IMG/VR virus record: IMGVR_UViG_3300030099_005086
Coordinates: 1-35,271 of that record
Source of the DNA: a virus
Strand: one strand, 5' to 3'
Length of the DNA stretch: 35,271 nucleotides
Shown here: piece by piece, positions 21,472 through 33,000 of the stretch
Layout of the letters: every line of letters begins with the position of its first letter
How positions within the stretch are numbered: the first letter of the stretch is position 1
Position numbers and translations under genes: made by a program
The notes under the pieces: generated by a model
Told to the model about the DNA's origin: nothing
Database searches by the model: none
What the model saw: only the letters and a program-made list of their open reading frames with translations

Positions 21472-24400
21472 CTACTTAACATAGAAGTCTTTAACGGTAT
21501 CATATGATGCCCACCTATTTAGGGTATATAACATAGGAATGGCATCCATCCATTCCTTTTTTAATTTGAGTTCACCTTTTCTCCCAGTTCTTTGATAAAC
21601 ATACTTTTGAAAATCTTCTTCTGTTTTAAAGCCTGCTTGCATTCCCAAAGCTGTCCAACCAGTACCAAAAGTTACTTGAAGTGCTTGAGCTAATTCTCTA
21701 ACAATTCTAGTTGAAGGAATAGGTGATTCAATTAATCCAACACCTTGATCTAATGCTTCAATACTTGGCATAAAAAGTAACATATCTCTTTTTAATCTAC
21801 TAACTGTATAAAGGATAGAATTTACTAAACGTTTTTTTCTATCACTGTCATCATCTCCTACTAAAGCAGATGATAATACAGATTGCATTACATAGACCAT
21901 CATTAATAAAGATAGTTCTCCTCCTACTCTTTTTAAATTATCTATCTTTAATTTAGCTTTATCACCTTCATATGTTTTATAATCTTCCATTGCTTTAGTT
22001 ATATTTCCATTTGTTTTGTAAACATAACCTAAAAAGTTAAATGCAGTTAAGTATCTTCCTTCTAACCAACCTAAATTTTCATCAAAATATTCTCTTCTAA
22101 ATCTTGCTTTAATAGCAGGAGCAATCCACTTATGAAACTGTGCAGCTAATCTACCTATAGCATGTGATTGAATTATCATTCTATCTTCATATGCATAGTT
22201 ACCATGTATCTGCTTATTAACCTCACGTATATAATTTCTTATTTCACGTCTTGAATCATCATTAAGATCCATAGTTTTTGTTCTATTTGGTAATCTTACT
22301 TTATCAAAACCTTCTTCGTAAGTAGCTTCACCTGTTCTACTATCATATGATATTATATCATAAAAACTTTTTTCTTCTCCTGTTTTTGAATTTATAGCAA
22401 CTACTGATCTTAATATAGCATTACCTACTTTAGTTTGTACATTATACTCGGCAGCATCCTGAACAGAATATGCAATATTACTTATTGCTCTAAATGCAAA
22501 TGAACCTTGAGTTCCTGGTAATGTTTTAGTAACCTCTCGTATATCAGCCTTATCATCCATCATTCTAAACTCATTAACTGACCATTGATATTTACTTCCA
22601 GGTATTTTCTTTTTGTATTTAATTTGACCTGTAGCATCTTCATAATTATATGCAAGATCTTGCATAAGTCCAGGTAAATATTCTACATTAAATTCTCTTG
22701 TTGCAGCAATACCTGCATCTCTATCATAAAATCTAGCACCTACTGTTTCTATTGCATTGTTTATTCTTGCAATACCATAGTTACTTATATTACCAAAAAA
22801 GTTAAGTCCAACATATGTTAAAGATGAATAACTAATTAAACCATCAATTGCTTTTTCTAAACCAACTTTAGTTTCATCTTCTCTATAAAAGGTCATACTT
22901 AACCATTTCTTTGCTCTTCTAGATATATAAGTTTGTTGTTGTGTAGCACTTCCTGCTCCTTTTTTATATACATTAGATACAGTATCTCCAACTTTACTAA
23001 CTAACTTTTTACTCACAGAACTTAATACACCTGACTCTTCATACTCTCTCTTATCAATAATCTCTATTATTGCTTTAAAGGTTTCTTCCATTTCACTCAT
23101 TACTTGGAAGTTTTGTGCCATACCAGCAAATCTCAAAAGACTATCTCCCATGTCTAAACTTATTTCATTAAGAGCTGGTTGAGTTTGTAATGCTTGTCTT
23201 TTACCTCTTAATAGTGCTATTTCTTGAGTAAGTTCTTGTTTTCTATTTTTATTCTTTTCTTTATTAAGTAGTTCTACTAAACTATTTATAGTATTATCTA
23301 TTTCTAAAAGTTGAGCTTCATCACGCGGTGATCCAACATAATATATAGGAAGTTGTTGATCTATTAAATTTCCAAACTCATCAACTCCAACAAACTTTTG
23401 TTCAGAGCTTTTTTGAAAAAAGTTTTTAAACCCTCTAAGAGCCCTACCTGTCATTGATTGTACAACATCAGGTTTACTAGAAAGACCTTCTAAAAATCTT
23501 GATTTAATTAATGGTGTTTTACCACTCATAGTACCATTGATAGTACCTGGTAACATATTTAAAAGTTCATTTTCATACACCTCAACATACATATTGTAAA
23601 AGTTTCTTCTAGCAATACCTAATTGTGAAGTATCATTCATAATAGCGTCATACTTTTCTGAGACCATAGATTCTCCTTTGCTTGAAACTAATCTTATTTC
23701 TGTATTTTCTTTTTTTACTACATCAATAGTTCCTTTAGTAACTACACCTGTAGGCTCACCATTTTTTCTAATAGCTTTATCATACTCTATTGTTTCAAAG
23801 TATTTTAATTTAAAGTTATTATATGCAAATTCAGTAACATCTGCTCTTTTAGCCCAGTATCCTGCATTATCACCTGTTGAAATCCATCTTTGATATTTTC
23901 TTCTTTCTTCTTTAAATTTATCTGTATATCTATGATAATCACCATCTACAGGAAGACCATTTTTAATTTGTTCTGGTCTCATAAATAGACTATACTTTTG
24001 TCTAGACTCAAATACTTTTTTATTATATTCTATTTGTTCGGGTGTTGCAAGACTAATATCTAAATCTCTTATATAATCTAACCATTCTCCATCTTTACCA
24101 TATCTATCTTTACCTGCTTCTTCACGTAACTGATCATATTGAGATCCTATTTGTTTTACATATGTTCCTAAAAAGTTACCATCATTATCAAAATTTAACA
24201 TATAATAATAAAGCTCTTTATCACTTATATTATTTTGTTTAGATATAGCTCTTAATGATTCTGCATTAATTCTAATTCTATTAGCTTGTTTTTCTGTAAG
24301 ATCTAGAACTAATTGTCTTGCTCTTTTGTATTCTTTATCCATTAATGCTAGTAAAGTATCAGATGCTGTAGCAATATCACTTGCATAGAAACTTAACATA

Positions 24401-27087
24401 TCTAAATCTTTACCAAACTTTATAACACTATCTAATTCTTCCTCAGAAAATTCTCTTTGACTTTTTGTTGCTACAAAAAACTTAACATAATTTTCCAATG
24501 CAGTTTCTAATATACCTGGCATTTGTACAGTTGTACCTGTATCTACATTAACTTCAGTATATCCATCAGCTAATCTATTAAGTTGATTAGCTAAATTATC
24601 TTTTAATCTTAACTGTGCACTACTTAATCCAGAAGTCTCAGTTATATTTGTTAGACCTCTAAAGTTTTCTACATATCTTTTTATATAATTTACTTTAGCA
24701 ATATAATCTGAACTACCAAAATTATCTTCGTTAGTTAAATACTTTTCAGCTTCTTCTAATTCTCTTAAAGATTTTTGTAAAAGTTTAGTATAAAGTATAT
24801 CTGCTTTACCTTCTGAAAGACCAATACCAATAGCACTGATAGTTTGTTGCATATCAAGAACTGTAGTATCTTTATCTTTTAATAAACCTCTTTCATTTTT
24901 TAATCTTTTAATTGCTTCATTTCTATTAAACAATTTTTTTCCAAAGTCTAATACTACACCGTATAATGCTTTATATGTTGCATGAGATAATCCCATTTCT
25001 TCTGGTTGACCCTCTGCAGCTGTAATAAAATCTTCATTTTCTGCATCAGATCTATAAGGACTGTTTTCTACTATAGTTTTATAATTTAATCTACCAGTTG
25101 GATTTATATTTTTAGGAACTATTTGATCAACAAACTTTTTATTATCCATAGGTTTATGAAAAACAAAACCTTCTGTTTCAAAATTAAGATTATCAAATGT
25201 TTGTTCAGATCCTCTTCCTTCTATACCAGTAACTAAAATATGATATGTAGATGATGATTGTTCTGAAGGATCTAATTCATATCCCATATTTTCAAACAAT
25301 CTTCTATACATATTAACTTGTATCCCATGTTGCATTCTAGTTGATAGAGCCATTGTACCATCTTCTTGATATAACATACTATCTTCATTAACTGGATAAG
25401 TCCTATTTCTATAAGAATCTCTACCTATTGAGTTTTTACTTGTCTTTAGATCTATTATACCAATCTTACCATCTGGTTTTATTACAACAATATCTGCAGT
25501 ACCTGCTATACCTGCATTTCTATCAGATAATATAATTTGTGGTAATACTAAAGATCCTGTGCTTCTTAAATCACTTAAAAAGTCATTTAAATCATTATAA
25601 GCTTTTTGTGCAACATCTTCAGATAATACTTTTAATTTAGGTATATCTTCAAACTTTGTAACTCCTGATGCAAGACTTTCTAATATGACGTCAAAATCAT
25701 CACCTATGTCTCTATTAAGTTTATACTCACCCATATCATCTAGTTGACCTTTAATTGCAGTAGTTACAGATGTATATGTTTCACCTGTTTCAATGTCAAT
25801 ATATGTATGTGTATTTCTATCTAGTGTAATTATGTCAGAGGTTAATTGATTTATTTCTTTATTTGTTGTAACAGATTGATAAAATAAATTTTTAACTATA
25901 TCTGACTGAACCTCATTTGCTTGAGACAAAATATAATCATATATATTTTTAGTCTCTGGTGCAAGAGAGTATCTAACTTTGTTAGGAAAGTTTGCTTTTA
26001 GATCAAATGTAACAGCATCAGTATTTAATAATTTAGCAACATCAGATAATGTTGCATTTTCACTAATAGCTGCAGTTGGTAAGACTAATTTATTATCAGT
26101 TATATATCTATAATAATCTTTTACAATATCTAAAAACCATTGTATAAACTCTTTTACTTTATTTAAAAAGCCATCTCTATTTGTATTTTCTTCAAACTCT
26201 TTATTAAATGTTCTTCCTAATGCTTTTGTTAAAAATTCAGTAGCTCTATCATTAGATGTAAAACCTCTAGCATTTGTATATGCATCTTCTACTTCTTGCA
26301 ATAATGCAGGAAAAGCTTTTACAGCTTCTCTATATAATGAATTAGCTAATGCTTTATTATCTATTTTAGCTGACTCTATAAATGGATGTAATATTTCTTC
26401 TACTATAGTATCTGTATCAAATCTACCTTGAATAAGTTTTACCTTTTCTCCATGCACATAACTTTTAATTTGATCAAATGGTACTTTTGCTTTTTCTGCT
26501 TGTGGAAGTGCTTCATAGTATTCATATGCTACACCTGGTTTAACAACTTCTACAGATAAAGAAGGAAATGTTCTAAGAAGATGTGTAATCAAATTAGAAG
26601 CATGAACAGAATCTTTATTTCTATTCTTTTCAATTAAATCTTTTACAGTAAATAAATTATTATCTAAACTAATACTAAAGGTTAGCTTCTTTCTAGTTAA
26701 TCCTTTTACCAATAAGTTAGGATCAAGATTCCAAAACTCCATCCAACTATTCATCATTCTTAAATTTTTTCTAAGAATTTTATCACTATGAATACCAGTT
26801 ACAGGATCAGTATGCACTACATAATATTTATTTTTAAGTTTTGTTATTAAACCTTTTCTTGCAAGATTTGCTAATAGTGCAACACCAAAATCTCTTTGTT
26901 TTAAACTAAACAAAGTCTTTTGATCTTTAAGCATTTGTTTTGCATCTTCAACTGTAGGTATCACATCATTATTAGATGCTTTTTGAAAAGAATCTATAAT
27001 CATATCCACTGAAGGAACAGATTTAAATTCATTCAATAATGTTTTATATTCAACACTGCTTCTATTATAACATTTATTTACTGCCAT
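21472..27087 (-). CDS. Giant phage protein with PD-(D/E)XK nuclease domain (probable ejected virion protein)
   Basis: A 1,871-aa protein. The start is ATG 27087, sharing a base with the upstream giant gene's TAA; a GTG start at 27096 is rejected. A nuclease domain lies at about 440-600: 'GIAGTADIVVI' (D532), 'GIIDLKTS' (D546, K548) and a Q590 helix ('QVNMYRRLF'), the PD-(D/E)XK layout. Long charged helices fill the middle. A hydrophobic region (about 1722-1745, 'LLMMVYVMQSVLSSALVG') near the C-terminus could insert in a membrane. In crAss-like phages giant proteins next to the virion RNA polymerase are thought to be packaged and ejected; this one fits. The nuclease may act on host DNA or process other DNA at entry. 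Confidence 0.85.
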   Translation of the reverse strand: MAVNKCYNRSSVEYKTLLNEFKSVPSVDMIIDSFQKASNNDVIPTVEDAKQMLKDQKTLFSLKQRDFGVALLANLARKGLITKLKNKYYVVHTDPVTGIHSDKILRKNLRMMNSWMEFWNLDPNLLVKGLTRKKLTFSISLDNNLFTVKDLIEKNRNKDSVHASNLITHLLRTFPSLSVEVVKPGVAYEYYEALPQAEKAKVPFDQIKSYVHGEKVKLIQGRFDTDTIVEEILHPFIESAKIDNKALANSLYREAVKAFPALLQEVEDAYTNARGFTSNDRATEFLTKALGRTFNKEFEENTNRDGFLNKVKEFIQWFLDIVKDYYRYITDNKLVLPTAAISENATLSDVAKLLNTDAVTFDLKANFPNKVRYSLAPETKNIYDYILSQANEVQSDIVKNLFYQSVTTNKEINQLTSDIITLDRNTHTYIDIETGETYTSVTTAIKGQLDDMGEYKLNRDIGDDFDVILESLASGVTKFEDIPKLKVLSEDVAQKAYNDLNDFLSDLRSTGSLVLPQIILSDRNAGIAGTADIVVIKPDGKIGIIDLKTSKNSIGRDSYRNRTYPVNEDSMLYQEDGTMALSTRMQHGIQVNMYRRLFENMGYELDPSEQSSSTYHILVTGIEGRGSEQTFDNLNFETEGFVFHKPMDNKKFVDQIVPKNINPTGRLNYKTIVENSPYRSDAENEDFITAAEGQPEEMGLSHATYKALYGVVLDFGKKLFNRNEAIKRLKNERGLLKDKDTTVLDMQQTISAIGIGLSEGKADILYTKLLQKSLRELEEAEKYLTNEDNFGSSDYIAKVNYIKRYVENFRGLTNITETSGLSSAQLRLKDNLANQLNRLADGYTEVNVDTGTTVQMPGILETALENYVKFFVATKSQREFSEEELDSVIKFGKDLDMLSFYASDIATASDTLLALMDKEYKRARQLVLDLTEKQANRIRINAESLRAISKQNNISDKELYYYMLNFDNDGNFLGTYVKQIGSQYDQLREEAGKDRYGKDGEWLDYIRDLDISLATPEQIEYNKKVFESRQKYSLFMRPEQIKNGLPVDGDYHRYTDKFKEERRKYQRWISTGDNAGYWAKRADVTEFAYNNFKLKYFETIEYDKAIRKNGEPTGVVTKGTIDVVKKENTEIRLVSSKGESMVSEKYDAIMNDTSQLGIARRNFYNMYVEVYENELLNMLPGTINGTMSGKTPLIKSRFLEGLSSKPDVVQSMTGRALRGFKNFFQKSSEQKFVGVDEFGNLIDQQLPIYYVGSPRDEAQLLEIDNTINSLVELLNKEKNKNRKQELTQEIALLRGKRQALQTQPALNEISLDMGDSLLRFAGMAQNFQVMSEMEETFKAIIEIIDKREYEESGVLSSVSKKLVSKVGDTVSNVYKKGAGSATQQQTYISRRAKKWLSMTFYREDETKVGLEKAIDGLISYSSLTYVGLNFFGNISNYGIARINNAIETVGARFYDRDAGIAATREFNVEYLPGLMQDLAYNYEDATGQIKYKKKIPGSKYQWSVNEFRMMDDKADIREVTKTLPGTQGSFAFRAISNIAYSVQDAAEYNVQTKVGNAILRSVVAINSKTGEEKSFYDIISYDSRTGEATYEEGFDKVRLPNRTKTMDLNDDSRREIRNYIREVNKQIHGNYAYEDRMIIQSHAIGRLAAQFHKWIAPAIKARFRREYFDENLGWLEGRYLTAFNFLGYVYKTNGNITKAMEDYKTYEGDKAKLKIDNLKRVGGELSLLMMVYVMQSVLSSALVGDDDSDRKKRLVNSILYTVSRLKRDMLLFMPSIEALDQGVGLIESPIPSTRIVRELAQALQVTFGTGWTALGMQAGFKTEEDFQKYVYQRTGRKGELKLKKEWMDAIPMLYTLNRWASYDTVKDFYVK

Positions 27088-30000
27088 TAGTAACACTTCT
27101 TTATTTGTTCTATAAACTCTTCTTGTGATAAAGCAGGTAATAGTTCTAATGCACTTTCATATGATTGAACTAAACCTTCAGGAGTAGAGAATTTATAATC
27201 TTTTTTAATTTGATCAAAGTTATCATTATTATCTCTTAAATCGTAGAATGCATTTTCAATAATACTAAAATCTGTAGAGATCTCTTCTTTATTACCATTA
27301 AGTAATTGATTTAATTTAGATCCTAACATATCCATTTTAGAATCATCAATATCTATTGCAACATCATTTACATTAGGTGAGTCATCAATAGATTCTTCAC
27401 TTTTAACTCTAGCTTTTTCAGAATTTTCTAATAAAGCATTAAGCTTTTTACCATCAATAGTAATCTCTTTATTAGTAGCATTAACAGTTTTACCATCTGC
27501 TACTGCATCAACAACATTTTTATTTCTTGGTAATATCTTATCAAAGTCTGTATTTTCAAGCACATCTAAAGCTTCTTCTACATTTTTAATTTGACGTTCA
27601 AGTTTATCATTTTTTGCAGTAATATAATCAACAATTTCTTGTTTACTTTTTAATTGACCATAAACTTCACCTATACCTGTTTGATATTTACTTCCTAATA
27701 TTTTACCTATTCTATAATCAGCTCTTACACCCAATGCAATAGTTTCATCTCTAGCTATCATAACATCTAAGTTAGTATCCTTTGCATATTCTCTATCTCT
27801 ATACACTTTATCTAATTCAAATAAAACAACTTGACGTTTACCATCTAATACAACAGTAGTTAAGAATGATGCAGGGAAACCAAACTCATATCTTGTGTTA
27901 CCTGATTTATCAACATAAGGAGATAAATCAAAACCATTAAATTTAATTTTAGTAATATTACTACGTATTTTTTTAATATCCCTATCACTAATTTTTCCTC
28001 TCTTGTTTACTCTTCTCTTTCTAATAGTTATTTCACCATCTTTTGCAAAGTAAATAGGAACACCTTTATACATATTGATTGATGCAACACCAGTATCTTT
28101 ATTAAATACAACAGGTGAATTCTTTAAAATTCTTTGTGCATTTTTTGCAATTTGAGTATTTGTAATATTACCAGTATCATTATCAAAGCCAAACTTATTA
28201 AGCAGTTCTTTCTTTAAATATGAATATGTTTTAGGAGCTCTCTGTTTTAATTGTGCTAATCCAGTTCCTAAACCTTCTTGTGGGAATACTACAGACTTAC
28301 CTTGAGCTAAAATCTCTTGTATAGCTGTATCTATTGCTTTTTTGTTTTGCTTAAGTTCAGCATCATTCATGTATGCTCCAGCATCAACAGATGGTTCTTT
28401 TTTAGTAGGTATACCAAATGCATTTTCTTCACCTCTAATAACTGCTTGTCCAGCTGTACCTGTTTTTAATAAGTTATCTCCAAATACATATATCAAATCT
28501 TCATTCTCTCTAGTTAAATCAATAGTAAATTTCTTCTCTGTAGTTACTTCAAAAGGAGATTCTTCTGATACAGTAATCATTCCTCTACTCTTTGTAGTAA
28601 AATTAGATTGACCTATCTCACGAATTAAAAATTCATTTGCAGCATGTCTAGTATAACCTCTTAAGAATTCATCAAATAATTCATCATATGTTGCACCAAA
28701 TACAGTTTTAAAAGTACTATCAAATCTAGCACTATCTTCATTAATTTTAAATGCATTATGAACATTATCTATTTGATTAATAATATCTTCTAGTAATACT
28801 GCAGGTATAGTATTCATAAATGTACCACTCTTATATGTAAGTCCATCTTTTAATAATAAGTAATGAACCAGATGTGTAGTATTAACAGGATCAATAGAAT
28901 ATAAGTTTGCAAAATCTATTTCTAAATCTATTATTTCTGATTGAGGTGGTCTACCCCAACTATTACTTTCAAGCTTACTAATACCATCATTATTTTGTAG
29001 ATCATATACATCACTATACTGAACAAAAGAATTTAACCATTTATTTTCTATACCTTGTACTTCAAGTTGTTCTTGTAGATTATTTACAACATTTTCTAAC
29101 CTTAATATATCTGATGTTTTATCATCATAAATAAAATCATTTTGTAATGATGCAGTTAAATCTGCTCTACCTTTTCTATCTAGATACTTGATATAAGCTT
29201 TAGCTCCAAAGAAAGCTGTAATATCTTTCTTAATTCTATTTCTTCTTGATTCATCAAGCACTCTAAAGTTATTTTTAAAGTTTGCTAAAGTCGTATCATA
29301 TATTCTCTTAAAAGGTTTAGTAGCAGATAAAAACACAACAGGTAATAATTCTTTAGTAAACTCATTATAAATATCATAATAAGTTGATAAGAATTGATTT
29401 TTATCTTTGACTACTTTTCTTACATCAAATGTTAAAGGAATAATATTTTGTTCACTTGCTTGTGTAATTAAATCAGCAACATGTTTATCAAAATCTTTAT
29501 TATTTAATTCTAAACCTAACTTTTCAAAAGATTGATCTATAAGATCTATATCACCAATACCTTTTGTTAAATCTGTTAATGCATTTAGGTCTCTAACATT
29601 ATCACTAATATTAATAAATTTAATAAAGTTTTCTAAGAATGCTATTTCTGCTTCAGCTTGAATAGCTGCATTATCTCCTTCAACTCCTTGAGTAGAATTA
29701 AAAGGATCTTGTTGATTTAGATCAACAGAAAATGACTTTGTATTAATTTCTTCTTTAATATATTCTGTATTTAAAGAATTTATTTTTGCAGTAAGTCCTT
29801 GCTCAGTTATAAATTCATCTTTTAAAGCTGCAATTCTTGCATTTATATAACTTTTAATACTTCCCTCTAATGATGCAGCATACACAGCTTCTTTAATAAC
29901 TGGATGTTTTAAATGATATAAAGCATCCTTATAGTTCATACCTAAAGCAATCATAGTACCAACAACTGGTAAAGCTTTTTTAGTAATGCTTAATTTAGCT

Positions 30001-33000
30001 GCAAGTCTTTCTTTTGCATTATCTGTCATTGCTGTAATGAATGCAGATATTATATATTGTTTTCTTATACCCTCTTGTGCACTTTTACCTCTTTCTGTAT
30101 AAATACCAAAATCATTTAATGATTGACCGTTCCATGTAGGTATTAGGTTAGAATTAGCAAAAAGTTTTACATTATTTTCAGCTAAAACACTAAATCCTGT
30201 ATTAGGTCTTACAATAGCTCCAATACCATCTGCACCAGTTTTAATATTATTCCATGCTCTTGCTTGTCCATATAAATCATTTGGATCAATACCAAGCTCT
30301 TCAACTTCTTCCATCAATTCTGGAAACTCTTCCTTTAATTCCTTAAAGAATTGGTTTAATAATTTTATATCTGCAGGTTCATTAGCAATACCTACAGTTC
30401 TTCCAGGTGTATTAATAACATGTTCATTAGCTACTAAACCTTTTCTTATATCTACTAAATCATTATTCAAAGCACCAAGATAAGGTTCACCAAACTTCTC
30501 AACATACTCTTTATATTGATTAAATGTAACAGGTAAACCCAATAATTCTAATGCACCATTTAAATCTTTATTAGCTTTAAATATAATATCTAATTGTTTA
30601 GCAGTTATTTCATCAATACCTTCTATTGCTTCAGCAACAAGTAAAGCATTTAATTCAGAAGAAGCTTTTGCTAAACCTCTTTCAGAATTATTTTCTATTA
30701 ATGAAGTAATCTTTTCTATTGCAGCTTGACCTTCTGCAGAGTATAGTATAAATGCCTCTTCTGTGTCTCCTAAATTACTCCATTGTTTTACAGCTGCATT
30801 TATATCAGAATCTTTTCTTCTTAACTCAGTTGTAACTACATAACGGATATAGTCTTCATATTTTTGTCTAGGTGTTGTGCCTTTGCCATATTCACTAAAT
30901 TTACCATCAGCATAATAAAATTCTTTAATAGCCATGAATAATTTATCAATATCAAAGTCAGCTCCTGATACCTCAATAAGTTCTTGTGCAGTTATCATAC
31001 TTGAACCATAAACAACTGGTAAAAAGTCTACTAACTTTAAACTAATAGCAGAATGTTTATCTTGAGATGGTATACGTAAACCAAAAGCATCTAATATAAA
31101 ATCAGGAATTGTATCTCCAGGTTTTATATATTTCATTACTTCTTTATGATGAGGAGCCATCATAAATTCAGTATAATAAACACCTGTTGGATTACCGTTT
31201 GTATCTAATTCAGGAACATTATGTCTTAATCTATCTACTACAATATCTCCAATACTTGCTCTTTTAATATCAGATAGATTTGTAGGATCTGTAAATTTAA
31301 CATTTGCTTCAATGCTTTGAGAGTTTTCACTATATTCAGCATCTCTAATTATTTCACTTTCTAATATAGATCCATTCTCATCTACCTTTGTAACTCGTCT
31401 TAACACTTTAACACCAAAGTCAGATACTAAAGCAGCTGTAACAGTTGGTTGTCTTTCACCTAAAACTTTTTTACTAAAGAATGTTAAAAATAATTCTTCA
31501 AATTGTTGTTGTGTTACTTGTGAATTTAAATTAAATCTTGAATTACCTTGACCATTATTTTCAAAAAATGCTAACATTTGTGGTGAAGCTTGAGATGCTT
31601 TTAAACCAGAAACAGCCATATCTAAAAATGATTCTAATTTTACAGTTACCTTACCTCTATCTACTGACTTATGTACTTCATCTATTGCTTCAGATAAACT
31701 AAATGTTAAGTTTCTTTTTCCTAAATATTTTAATCTAACACGTCCTGAAATTTTTTGATGATATAAATTTTTCAATTCACCTACTGTTATTGGTTCATTA
31801 TTATTTATACCTTTAATAGTAACTTCTTGATTTAAATTTTGTTCAGAACCTAGTATTAATTTTATTTGTCTTGCATCAACACCTTCCATTTTATTTGATG
31901 GATTCACTACTTGCTCTTTAAATTCACTTGCATCAAGTGCTGTAAAATCATTATCATTTAATTCAGTAAAAGGATCTGTAGCTATAGTCACATCAACAAC
32001 ATTTCTTTTTGCTCTTTTTGAACCTGATTCTGGTACAGCAACAGCAATAGTATTTGTTAACTCTTCTTGTCTTTCTAATTTTAATCTTAAATTATGTAAA
32101 GGTTCTCTTGTTAATTTAGGAATAGTGTAATTACCTTGTTCATCTTTTAATGATGTATACTCAGGTGTTAGTGCAAAGACTGACATTTTATCATAGACAT
32201 ATTTATCACCATAAACAAACTTCTTTGAATTAATAACAGCTCCATTTTCTTTAAAACCATTTCTTCCAAAAAATTCATCAGCAGTAACTTTTTCACCTAT
32301 ATCAATTTTATTCATCAAATCATTCATTGAAGAATTATATTTACCTATACCATACATCATGTATCTCATACCTTTAGCAGTAGTATACATTTGTGCATCA
32401 GCTTTCTTGCCCTGATCCTCACCAATTTCACCACTAATATCAAATTGTTGATCAAAAGTTGGATCAGTAAATGTAAGTTGTGAAACAGTTGTTATAGCAT
32501 GCTCTATACCATTCTTAACATCAGGTAATAATGTAGATATATTAGGTCCAGAACCACTATATTGTTTTTCTCTTTTAACATTGTCAGTAGCATCTTTGGT
32601 ACCAATAGCATTATCACCTTTTCTAAGTTGATTAAATAAACTTAAGTTGATTTTATTATTTACAAATATCTGTGCAATATTAAAATCAGGATTATTTTCT
32701 TTTAGATTTAATTGTTCTGCAGCTATTTTAGAATCATAGTTAGGTCTATAATCATATTTACCTTTTCCTAAATCTTGACTTACACCAAGCTCATTTGTAA
32801 TTTGTTCTGATAATCTACCTAAAGCACCTATTTCACCTAAGTAAACTAAATACTCATCTACTGAACTAAGTATAGCATCACTAATTACATCTTTGATAAC
32901 TATACCTTCTTCTTGTAATCTTACTATAGCATCATCATAATTTAAACCTTCTAAAGCTAATTCTTCTAGTCTAACTTTAGCTGTGTTATCTACTTCAGTT

